From Dyella sp. RRB7 (GTDB taxonomy: Bacteria > Pseudomonadota > Gammaproteobacteria > Xanthomonadales > Rhodanobacteraceae), in assembly GCF_022761115.1 (NCBI RefSeq), contig NZ_JAKWJS010000003.1:1-64000 (forward strand): 64,000 nucleotides of DNA, in the 5' to 3' direction. Under the pieces are notes generated by a model, which searched no databases, was not told the origin of the DNA, and saw nothing but the letters and a program-made list of their open reading frames with translations. Shown here in pieces: positions 57,056-64,000 of the stretch. Position numbers and translations under genes: made by a program. Positions within the stretch are counted from its first letter, which is position 1, and the number at the start of each line of letters is the position of its first letter.

Positions 57056-57373
57056 ATGAATGAAATAGCCCGTTACGTACGCGCCTTAACCAATATTTTC
57101 ATCTCGGGCGTTCTGCTGATGCTTGCCATCGTCAACTTGAACTCGACCCTTGAGGCACCGCCCAACATACAGTCCGTTGCGGGCAAGATCACGGCATCCG
57201 GAATCTTGTCTCTGGTTGTCTATCTGGCCTTGGTGCTTGTCACCGGGCTGTTTGCCTGGGCCTTTTGGCGACGTCGCGCCACCGGCAACTCGTCTTTCGT
57301 GTCAGCAATACTCAATGCCATCGCCTGCCTCCTTCTTGTGACAGCCGGCGTTTACCACCTGATACCTCAATGA
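57056..57373 (+). CDS. Small membrane protein, 105 residues
   Basis: Three predicted membrane helices (IFISGVLLMLAIVNL, ILSLVVYLALVLVTGLFAWAF, ILNAIACLLLVTAGVYHLI) with short loops and a basic WRRRATG between the last two. GGGAGA eight bases before the ATG supports the start. No family recognised; it follows the frameshifted secreted gene by 59 bases and may share its transcript. Confidence 0.65.
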   Translation: MNEIARYVRALTNIFISGVLLMLAIVNLNSTLEAPPNIQSVAGKITASGILSLVVYLALVLVTGLFAWAFWRRRATGNSSFVSAILNAIACLLLVTAGVYHLIPQ

Positions 57374-57493
57374 CGATCAAAGCGAACCGCGCAAAGTTGA
57401 TCGCTTCGCCCGATGATGAATATCAGGGAGCGAGCAATCTGCTTTGGCCAGCCGATCGGTATCCATACAAGCTTCCTGTAAACCGCCTGAAAC

Positions 57494-57521
57494 AAGAAAC
57501 CCGGCCATAGCCGGGTTTCTT
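57494..57521. terminator. Bidirectional intrinsic terminator
   Basis: AAGAAACCCGGC-CATA-GCCGGGTTTCTT: a 12-bp perfect stem located 20 bases past the gyrA stop. It should end gyrA transcripts and those of the small membrane protein gene. Confidence 0.85.
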
Positions 57522-57540
57522 GCAAACACTGCATCAACGA

Positions 57541-60132
57541 TTACTCACCGTCGGCGGGCGAGTCCGGTGCTTCGGGCGCGGTTTCCACCGGGCCGTCCTC
57601 ACCCTCGCCACTCTCCGCATCCAGGCGCACCACGCTGACCAGCGATTCGTCCGCCGGCAGACGGATGAGTGTCACGCCCTGGGTGTTGCGGCTCAACTGC
57701 GAGATCTCTGCCACGCGCGTGCGCACCAGCGTGCCCTGATCGGAGATCAGCATCAGCTCGTGGGCCTCGGTGACCTGCGTGGCGGCCACCAGCGGGCCGT
57801 TTCGCTCCGAGCACTGGATGCCAATGACGCCCTGCGTGCCACGTCCCTTCTTCGGGAACTCCTCGAGCGCCGTGCGTTTGCCGTAACCGCGCTCGGTTGC
57901 GGTGAGGATGTCGCCCTCGGCCGCCACGATCAGCGACACCACGCTGGCATCGTCAGCCAGCTTCATGCCGCGCACGCCGGTGGCGGTACGCCCCATGGAA
58001 CGGACTTCGGATTCGTCGAAACGCACCGTCTTGCCGTTGGAGGCGAACATCAGCACATCGCTGTTGCCGTCGGTCAGTTCCACGCCGATCAGCGCATCGC
58101 CCTCGTCGAGGTTGATGGCGATCTTGCCCTTCTGCAGCTGGAACGCGAACTCGGTGAGCGGGGTTTTCTTTACCGTGCCCTGCTTGGTGGCGAAGAACAC
58201 GAAGCGGTCTTCGGTGTACTCGCGCACCGGCAGCACGGCCTGCACCTTCTCGCCCTCGCCCAGCGGCAGCAGGTTCACCATCGGCTTGCCACGCGCGTTG
58301 GGGCCCGACTCCGGCATCTGGTAGACCTTGAGCCAGTAAACGCGGCCGGTGCTGGTGAAGGTGAGCAGCGTGTCATGCGTGTTGACCACCCACAGCTGCT
58401 CGACGAAATCCTCGTCCTTCAGCGCCGAGGCCGAACGGCCCTTGCCACCGCGACGCTGCGCGCGATAGGTGCTGGCCGGCTGGCGCTTCACGTAGCCGGT
58501 GTGCGACAGCGTGACGACCACGTCTTCCGGCGCGATCAGGTCGAGTACGTTGAGGTCTTCCTGCGAATGCTGGATCTCGGTGCGGCGTTCGTCGCCGAAC
58601 TCGTCCTTGATGGCCTGCAGCTCGTCGCGGATCACCGCGAGCAGGCGCGCCGGATCTTCCAGGATTTCGATCAGGCCACGAATGGTCTCGAGAATCTGGC
58701 GGTATTCGTCGGAAAGCTTTTCCTGCTCCAGGCCGGTGAGGCGGTGCAGGCGCATGGCCAGGATTTCCTGGGCCTGCACTTCGGACAACTGGTAGCCCTC
58801 GGCCTTGAGGCCGTCGCGCGGGTCCATGTCTTCCGGGCGCGAGGCTTCGGCACCGGCGGCGGCCAACAGGCTGCCCACCATGCCCGGCTGCCACTTGCGC
58901 GCCAGCATGCGTTCGCGCGCTTCCTGCGGCGAGGCCGAGGTGCGGATCAGCTCGATCATCTCGTCGATGTTGGCGAGCGCTACGGTGAGACCTTCGAGGA
59001 TGTGTGCGCGTGCGCGCGCCTTGCGCAGGTCGAAGATGGTCCGGCGCGTCACCACTTCACGGCGGTGACGGATGAACGCCTCGAGGATTTCCTTGAGGTT
59101 GAGCAGGCGCGGCTGGCCATCCAGCAGCGCCACCATGTTGATGCCGAACGTCACCTGCAGCTGGGTCTGCTGGAACAGGTTGTTGAGCACCACGTCCGCC
59201 ATCGCGTCGCGACGGATCTCGATGACCACGCGCATGCCGTCCTTGTCGGACTCGTCGCGCAGCTCGCTGATGCCTTCGAGTTTCTTTTCCTTGACCAGCT
59301 CGGCGATCTTTTCGATCAGGCGAGCCTTGTTCACCTGGTACGGCAGCTCGTGGACGATGATCGTCTCGCGGCCGTTCGATTCGGTTTCGATCTCGGTGCG
59401 CGCACGCACGAGGATGCGGCCACGACCGGTGCGATAGGCCTCGATGATGCCCGACGAGCCGTTGATGATGCCCGCGGTCGGAAAATCCGGACCCGGGATG
59501 TACTGCATCAAGTCTTCGATCGACAACGAGGGGTCGTCGATCAGGCCGATGGTGGCGGCGACCACCTCGGTGAGGTTGTGCGGCGGCACGTTGGTCGCCA
59601 TGCCCACCGCGATGCCGGCCGAGCCATTGATCAGCAGGTTCGGCACGCGCGTGGGCAGCACCAGCGGCTCGTGCTCGCTTTCGTCGTAGTTGGGGCCGAA
59701 GTCGACGGTGTCCTTGTCGATATCGGCAAGCAGCTCCTGCGTGAGGCGCGCCATGCGCACCTCGGTGTAACGCATGGCAGCGGCGTTGTCGCCGTCGACC
59801 GAACCGAAGTTACCCTGGCCATCGACCAGCATGTAGCGCAGCGAGAACGGCTGGGCCATGCGCACGATCGCGTCGTAGACCGAGGCATCGCCGTGCGGGT
59901 GGTACTTACCGATCACGTCACCGACCACGCGGGCCGATTTCTTGTACGGCTTGTTCCACGCGTTGCCCAGTTCGTTCATGGCGAACAGGACGCGGCGGTG
60001 CACCGGCTTCAAGCCATCGCGAACATCCGGAAGGGCACGCCCCACGATCACGCTCATGGCGTAGTCGAGATAGCTCTGACGCATCTCGTCTTCGATATTG
60101 ACGCGAATGACTTCTTTGGCGAGTTCTGCCAT
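57541..60132 (-). CDS. gyrA: DNA gyrase subunit A
   Basis: The 863-residue breakage-reunion subunit of DNA gyrase. N-terminal winged-helix domain with catalytic Tyr122 ([10 protein letters not shown]), followed by tower, coiled coil, GyrA box QRRGGKG and the beta-pinwheel C-terminal domain, then an acidic tail ([19 protein letters not shown]). Numbering coincides with E. coli through the quinolone region, which reads [10 protein letters not shown]: Ala83, Ser84 and Asp87, where E. coli has Ser83. ATG at 60132 chosen over a TTG one codon earlier. Confidence 0.97.
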   Translation of the reverse strand: MAELAKEVIRVNIEDEMRQSYLDYAMSVIVGRALPDVRDGLKPVHRRVLFAMNELGNAWNKPYKKSARVVGDVIGKYHPHGDASVYDAIVRMAQPFSLRYMLVDGQGNFGSVDGDNAAAMRYTEVRMARLTQELLADIDKDTVDFGPNYDESEHEPLVLPTRVPNLLINGSAGIAVGMATNVPPHNLTEVVAATIGLIDDPSLSIEDLMQYIPGPDFPTAGIINGSSGIIEAYRTGRGRILVRARTEIETESNGRETIIVHELPYQVNKARLIEKIAELVKEKKLEGISELRDESDKDGMRVVIEIRRDAMADVVLNNLFQQTQLQVTFGINMVALLDGQPRLLNLKEILEAFIRHRREVVTRRTIFDLRKARARAHILEGLTVALANIDEMIELIRTSASPQEARERMLARKWQPGMVGSLLAAAGAEASRPEDMDPRDGLKAEGYQLSEVQAQEILAMRLHRLTGLEQEKLSDEYRQILETIRGLIEILEDPARLLAVIRDELQAIKDEFGDERRTEIQHSQEDLNVLDLIAPEDVVVTLSHTGYVKRQPASTYRAQRRGGKGRSASALKDEDFVEQLWVVNTHDTLLTFTSTGRVYWLKVYQMPESGPNARGKPMVNLLPLGEGEKVQAVLPVREYTEDRFVFFATKQGTVKKTPLTEFAFQLQKGKIAINLDEGDALIGVELTDGNSDVLMFASNGKTVRFDESEVRSMGRTATGVRGMKLADDASVVSLIVAAEGDILTATERGYGKRTALEEFPKKGRGTQGVIGIQCSERNGPLVAATQVTEAHELMLISDQGTLVRTRVAEISQLSRNTQGVTLIRLPADESLVSVVRLDAESGEGEDGPVETAPEAPDSPADGE

Positions 60133-60270
60133 CAATCGGCTTCCCTGATGAAGAAAAGGGCCGCTCTACACCCGCATTTCAGCGAGTGCGCCGGCGACCT
60201 AAGGACAACCTGCGAAGTGTAACACGTTCACAGCCGGATTCACAGTATTTTCACATTGCGAATCAAAGGC
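60133..60270. other. Short gap between gtrA-like gene and gyrA
   Basis: Leader of gyrA. No clear promoter or hairpin was recognised apart from an AT-rich section around 60240-60260. Confidence 0.3.
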
Positions 60271-60681
60271 TTACGTAGAGGTTTTGGCACTCTTGAAAAG
60301 CACGCCGCGCGCCGTCGCGAAATTGACCAGCGAGGCCGCCGCCGAGCTCGCCGCCACGGCCACCGCAGGCCAGCGATGCAGCCATGGATAGACCATCAGA
60401 ATGGCGGCGTAGGCGGCATAGTTGACCACCGCGCCCACGCTCATCAGGGCAACCCAATGCAGCCATTCGGCATGCAGCGAACGCCCGCTTTCGCGATGGC
60501 CGAAGGTGAAGCGCCGGTTCCACAGCCAGGTGGCCGTGGCCGCGCAGAGGAAGGAAACCACGCGCGCGAGATAAGGGTTCCAATGCCCCCAGCTCACCAG
60601 TGCCTGCACCACGCCGGCATCGACCACCAGGCCGATGGCGCCGCCGACGCCAAAAAGCACGACTTGTCGACGAAGACTCAT
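60271..60681 (-). CDS. GtrA-like membrane protein
   Basis: A 136-residue protein with four membrane helices ([78 protein letters not shown]) and the motif WNRRFTFGH characteristic of the GtrA family, proposed flippases or partners in lipid-linked sugar transfer. It starts in an ATGA overlap with the mtnA stop, so it is coupled to mtnA without a known functional link. Confidence 0.88.
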   Translation of the reverse strand: MSLRRQVVLFGVGGAIGLVVDAGVVQALVSWGHWNPYLARVVSFLCAATATWLWNRRFTFGHRESGRSLHAEWLHWVALMSVGAVVNYAAYAAILMVYPWLHRWPAVAVAASSAAASLVNFATARGVLFKSAKTST

Positions 60682-61691
60682 CGACCGAACAGCGCCTGCA
60701 TCGCCAGCGTATTCGGACGCTCGATCACGCCGCGCTCGGTGACGATGGCGTCGATCAGCTCGGCCGGCGTGACGTCGAACACCGGGTTCCACGCTTCGGC
60801 GCCCTCGACCACGGTGCGGCGCCCGGCCACGGACAGCAGCTCGGCGGCGTCGCGCAGCTCGATCTCGATCTCCTCGCCGGAAGCCGTCGCCATGTCCACC
60901 GTGGACGACGGCGCCACTACCATGAACTTCACGCCATGATGGCGCGCGGCGATGGCCAGCTGATAGGTGCCGATCTTGTTGGCCGTATCGCCATTGGCGG
61001 CGATGCGGTCGGCGCCCACGATCACCCATTGCACCGCCCCCGATCGCATCAGGTGCGAGGCGGCGGAGTCGGCGATCAGTTTGGCGGGAATGCCGTCGCG
61101 CACCAGCTCCCACATGGTCAGGCGCGCGCCCTGCTGCCAGGGACGCGTCTCGCCGGCATAGACCTGTTCGATACGGCCGCTGGCCACGCCCGCGCGGATC
61201 ACGCCCAGCGCGGTGCCGTAACCCGCCGTCGCCAGCGAACCGGTATTGCAGTGGGTGAGCACGCCCGAGTGCGGGGCGATCAGGGCCGCGCCCAGCTCAC
61301 CCATGTGGCGGTTGGCGGCCAGGTCCTCGTCCTGGATGGCCTGCGCCTCGCGCTCCAGCGCCACGGCATCGGCGCCGGCGGCGATGCGGGCCTTCATGCG
61401 ATCGAGTGCCCACATCAGGTTCACCGCGGTGGGACGGGCGGCGCGCAACATGGCCAGCGCCGCATCCAGCGATTCACCCTGCTTGGCGGCAAGCACCACG
61501 CCCCAGGCCGCCGCAATGCCGATGGCCGGCGCGCCGCGAACGGCCAGGTCCCTGATGGCCTGGGTTACCTGGGCGGCGGTGGCGCAATCGATCCAACGCT
61601 CTTCCTGGGGCAGCAGACGCTGGTCCAGCAGGCGCAGATGATCGCCTTGCCACTGCACGGCGCGGATGCGGTCGTAACGGTCGTAATCCAT
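60678..61691 (-). CDS. mtnA: S-methyl-5-thioribose-1-phosphate isomerase
   Basis: A 337-residue enzyme of methionine salvage that converts methylthioribose-1-phosphate to the ribulose form. Motifs: [36 protein letters not shown] with the catalytic Cys, and [18 protein letters not shown] with the catalytic Asp. Length is normal. No other methionine-salvage gene is in the window. Confidence 0.95.
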   Translation of the reverse strand: MDYDRYDRIRAVQWQGDHLRLLDQRLLPQEERWIDCATAAQVTQAIRDLAVRGAPAIGIAAAWGVVLAAKQGESLDAALAMLRAARPTAVNLMWALDRMKARIAAGADAVALEREAQAIQDEDLAANRHMGELGAALIAPHSGVLTHCNTGSLATAGYGTALGVIRAGVASGRIEQVYAGETRPWQQGARLTMWELVRDGIPAKLIADSAASHLMRSGAVQWVIVGADRIAANGDTANKIGTYQLAIAARHHGVKFMVVAPSSTVDMATASGEEIEIELRDAAELLSVAGRRTVVEGAEAWNPVFDVTPAELIDAIVTERGVIERPNTLAMQALFGR

Positions 61692-61746
61692 AAATGTCGT
61701 ACTACTCGAAGAAATCGAAGGGCTAGCGGAGGTCCGCCGCGAAGAC

Positions 61747-61932
61747 TCAGGGCATATCGGGCATGACCACCCACAGGATCAGGTAGATCAGGATGCCCGA
61801 TCCACCCGCCAGGGTGAGCAAGATCCACAGCAGGCGAACCAGCGTCGGATCCCAACCGAGATAGTCGGCGATGCCGCCGCAGACGCCGGCAATTTTCCTG
61901 TCAGTGCTCGATCGATGAAGACGCTTGTCCAT
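61747..61932 (-). CDS. PspC-domain protein
   Basis: A 61-residue protein made of a single PspC domain: [20 protein letters not shown] then a membrane helix ([20 protein letters not shown]). Such short PspC proteins act at the inner membrane in stress responses. The ATG at 61932 follows an AGGAGAGGG-type site (complement of CCCCCTCTCCTTT). It lies between phaC and mtnA on the same strand. Confidence 0.85.
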   Translation of the reverse strand: MDKRLHRSSTDRKIAGVCGGIADYLGWDPTLVRLLWILLTLAGGSGILIYLILWVVMPDMP

Positions 61933-61958
61933 GACAACCCCCTCTCCTTTGGAACGTA

Positions 61959-63026
61959 TCAGTTTCGCGTACTCAGCCACTGATGGATAGCCGGCGGCAC
62001 TTCGCGCTGCGCGCGACCGGACACATAGATGCCGATGTGGCCACCCTTGAAGGCGAGCTGCGTGTAGTCGGTGGTGCCCACGTAGCGCCCCAGCGCGCGC
62101 GAAGCATCGGGTGGCACCAGGTGATCCTGCTCCGCAAAGATGTTGAGCACCGGCTGCGTGATCATGCCGAGGTCCACCGGCTTGTCGCCGATCACCACCT
62201 CGCCCTTGATCAATTTGTTTTGCTGGTAGAAATCCTTGATGAACTCGCGGAACGCCTCGCCCGCCTGGTCCGGCGAATCGAAGATCCAGCGCTCCATGCG
62301 CAGGAAGTTCACCAGCTCCTTGGGGTTGTCGAGGATGTCGACCAGGCCCACGTATTTCTGCTGGTTCAGGCGCACCGGCTTGAGCGTGAGATACACCCAG
62401 TTGAGCAATTCGGCCGGAATATTGCCCATGGTGTCGACGAAGCGATCCACGTCCAGCTCCCGCGACCAGCTCGACAGCATGTTGTCCGGCGTCTGGAAAT
62501 CCACCGGCGTGACCATGGTGATGAGGTTCTTGACCTTCTCGGCATGGGTCGCCGCATAGCACAGCGAGAACGTGCCGCCCTGGCAGATGCCGAGCAGGTT
62601 CACCGCATCGACGCCGGCATATCGGCGCACGGCATCCACGCAACGGTCGAGGTAACCGTTGATGTAGTCGTCCAGCGTCAGCCAGCGATCGGCACCGTCG
62701 GGATAACCCCAGTCGAGCAGGTAGACGTCTTCACCCTGCTCCAGCAGGTTGCGCACCAGCGAGCGGTCCTCCTGCAGGTCGGTCATCCACACCGTGTTGA
62801 CCAGCGCATAGACGATCAGCGTCGGCGTCTTCGCCGTCGGCGCGCCCTGCCCCTTCATATGCCATAGCGTGAGCTTGTCCTCGCGATATACCGCCTCGCG
62901 CGGCGTATTCGCGTATTCGGGTTCAAGCTGATGGGCGAGATTGCCCAGTCCGGCCGCCAGCTTGCGCTGGAAGGCCGAGATCTCGCCCAGCAATGCGGCC
63001 GGATCGAGGCGTAGCGGCGGAAACAT
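61959..63026 (-). CDS. phaC: Class III polyhydroxyalkanoate synthase subunit PhaC
   Basis: A 355-residue alpha/beta-hydrolase-fold synthase that polymerises hydroxyacyl-CoA into storage granules together with PhaE. The lipase-like box GICQGG has the nucleophile Cys148; Asp301 (FAEQDHLVPP) and His330 (KGGHIGIY) complete the triad. The short length and adjacency to phaE define class III. The ATG follows the phaE stop by 9 bases with GGAG between. Confidence 0.95.
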   Translation of the reverse strand: MFPPLRLDPAALLGEISAFQRKLAAGLGNLAHQLEPEYANTPREAVYREDKLTLWHMKGQGAPTAKTPTLIVYALVNTVWMTDLQEDRSLVRNLLEQGEDVYLLDWGYPDGADRWLTLDDYINGYLDRCVDAVRRYAGVDAVNLLGICQGGTFSLCYAATHAEKVKNLITMVTPVDFQTPDNMLSSWSRELDVDRFVDTMGNIPAELLNWVYLTLKPVRLNQQKYVGLVDILDNPKELVNFLRMERWIFDSPDQAGEAFREFIKDFYQQNKLIKGEVVIGDKPVDLGMITQPVLNIFAEQDHLVPPDASRALGRYVGTTDYTQLAFKGGHIGIYVSGRAQREVPPAIHQWLSTRN

Positions 63027-63035
63027 GAGCGCTCC

Positions 63036-64000
63036 TTACTTGCGCGTGCGCGTGGCGCCGCGCACGACGGTTTTGCGGGCGGCCACCGCGGCGGCCGGCT
63101 TGGCGCGACGCACGACAACCTCTTCTTCGACCGCACGCTTGCTGTTGCGCGTGGCGGACTTCTTCGCGGTGACCTTTTCTGCCGCGGGCTTGCTGGCCAG
63201 CTGGCGCTTCAATGCGGCGACTTCCGCGCGCAAGGCCATCAGCTCTTCCGATCCGGCGGCCGCGGCCTTCGCACGCACCTCGCGGCGCAGCTCGTGCAGC
63301 CGCTTGCTCAAGGCAGAGACTTCGCTGCGCGTAGGCATGCCCAGCTCACGGCAGTACGCCTCAAGCTGTTGCTGCTGCAGCTCGCGCACACGACTTTGCG
63401 CGTTGACCATCAGCCCGTAGATGTGACGGAACTCCTCGGACAGCGCGATCTTGGCATAGGCCTCTTCCGCACCGTCCACCCACAGGTCGTAAAGCCCCTT
63501 CAGCGATTCGATCTGGTGGTTGGAACTGCCCAGCTCGGCCAGCTTCGCCTGCAGCCGTTCGAACCCTTCGGCGTTGGCGCGCTGGATCAGCCCCTGGTAT
63601 TTGTTGGCGCTATCGAGGTATTCGCGCATGGCTGCGGCCAACGCCTGCTGTTGCAGCTGACGCTCACGCGTATAGCCAAAGGCGGCCAGGTGCTCGACAT
63701 CGAAGGCGAAGCCAGCCGTGCCCGATTGATTGGCCTGCAGCCAGCCTTGCCACATCTGCCCGAAGCTGCGCGCCGCCTCGCTGTCGAGCGTGGCGAAGGC
63801 ATGGGCGAACGGCTGGCCACTCAAACTGGCATAAAGGTTCTGCAGCGCATGCTGCCAGTCACCACCGCCTTGCCCCAGTCCGCTGCTGGCAGCGCCTTGC
63901 AGCCACTCGCCATAACTCTTGAGGGCAGCCATGCTTCGCGCCAGCAGGTCATTGCTGGCGCCCGCGTGCGGCATGGGCGCCACCGACGCAAAGGGGTTTG
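63036..64000 (-). CDS. phaE: Class III PHA synthase subunit PhaE (N-terminus outside window)
   Basis: The reading frame is open to the right window edge without a certain start (a GTG at 63983 is possible but the frame goes on), so the gene is partial. The visible 320 residues are helical, with coiled-coil sections (QQLEAYCRELGMPTRSEVSA, LRAEVAALKRQLASK) and a basic Ala/Lys/Arg-rich tail (ARKTVVRGATRTRK). The DLWVDGAEEAYAKIALSEEF region is the PhaE core. It activates PhaC, encoded 9 bases downstream. Confidence 0.92.
   Translation of the reverse strand, partial: NPFASVAPMPHAGASNDLLARSMAALKSYGEWLQGAASSGLGQGGGDWQHALQNLYASLSGQPFAHAFATLDSEAARSFGQMWQGWLQANQSGTAGFAFDVEHLAAFGYTRERQLQQQALAAAMREYLDSANKYQGLIQRANAEGFERLQAKLAELGSSNHQIESLKGLYDLWVDGAEEAYAKIALSEEFRHIYGLMVNAQSRVRELQQQQLEAYCRELGMPTRSEVSALSKRLHELRREVRAKAAAAGSEELMALRAEVAALKRQLASKPAAEKVTAKKSATRNSKRAVEEEVVVRRAKPAAAVAARKTVVRGATRTRK

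Noticed and set aside
57520-60222. Long plus-strand open frame opposite gyrA
   Set aside because: Antisense shadow of gyrA, low-complexity His/Arg/Leu-rich translation.

Overview
The window looks like a chromosomal segment of a high-GC gammaproteobacterium of the Xanthomonadales, most likely Rhodanobacteraceae (Dyella, Rhodanobacter, Luteibacter or a relative). The grounds are base composition, the sulfur-assimilation gene order, a YtrA-type GntR/ABC operon, a class III PHA synthase, and the dispersed hairpin repeat built on GTCATTCCCGC-GAAA-GCGGGAATGAC. The assignment is inference. No rRNA, tRNA, CRISPR array, transposase or integrase was seen.

Layout. 1-2.9 kb is a visibly AT-richer accessory patch: the tail of an unidentified protein, a two-gene operon (a PD-(D/E)XK-like protein plus a helical partner) with a possible 32-residue leader ORF, a non-coding stretch with a perfect 13-bp inverted repeat, and an orphan gene. 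3.5-8.7 kb is a tightly overlapping operon for a B-type (ba3-like) haem-copper oxidase with three c-type cytochromes carrying seven haem sites. A structured leader and terminator then precede a membrane diguanylate cyclase (9.2-10.9 kb). 11.0-25.4 kb is a complete cellulose synthase operon transcribed leftward in the unusual order bcsB-Z-C-E-F-Q-A-G-R, including two small genes (bcsF, bcsR).

25.7-30.0 kb holds an atypical SDR protein, the autoregulated YtrA-like GntR/ABC exporter operon and a lipoprotein. fumC and purB are divergent at 30-33 kb. 33.1-44 kb is the assimilatory sulfate pathway: cysK, cysG, cysB, sat-cysC, cysH, cysI, cysJ and a divergent TSUP-type exporter. Together they activate sulfate to PAPS, reduce it to sulfite and then sulfide with a sirohaem enzyme, and fix it into cysteine under CysB.

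44.0-45.8 kb encodes a ribosomal-protein hydroxylase and a conserved partner. 46.0-51.8 kb is the 2-oxoglutarate dehydrogenase operon sucA-sucB-lpd with three tandem 62-bp hairpin repeats between sucA and sucB. 52-57.4 kb is mixed housekeeping: LOG hydrolase, YhdH/AcuI reductase, PilH-like regulator, CbpA, peroxiredoxin, Nudix, a frameshifted secreted protein and a small membrane protein. 57.5-64 kb carries gyrA, a GtrA-like protein, mtnA, a PspC-domain protein, phaC and the 3'-truncated-by-window phaE, all leftward.
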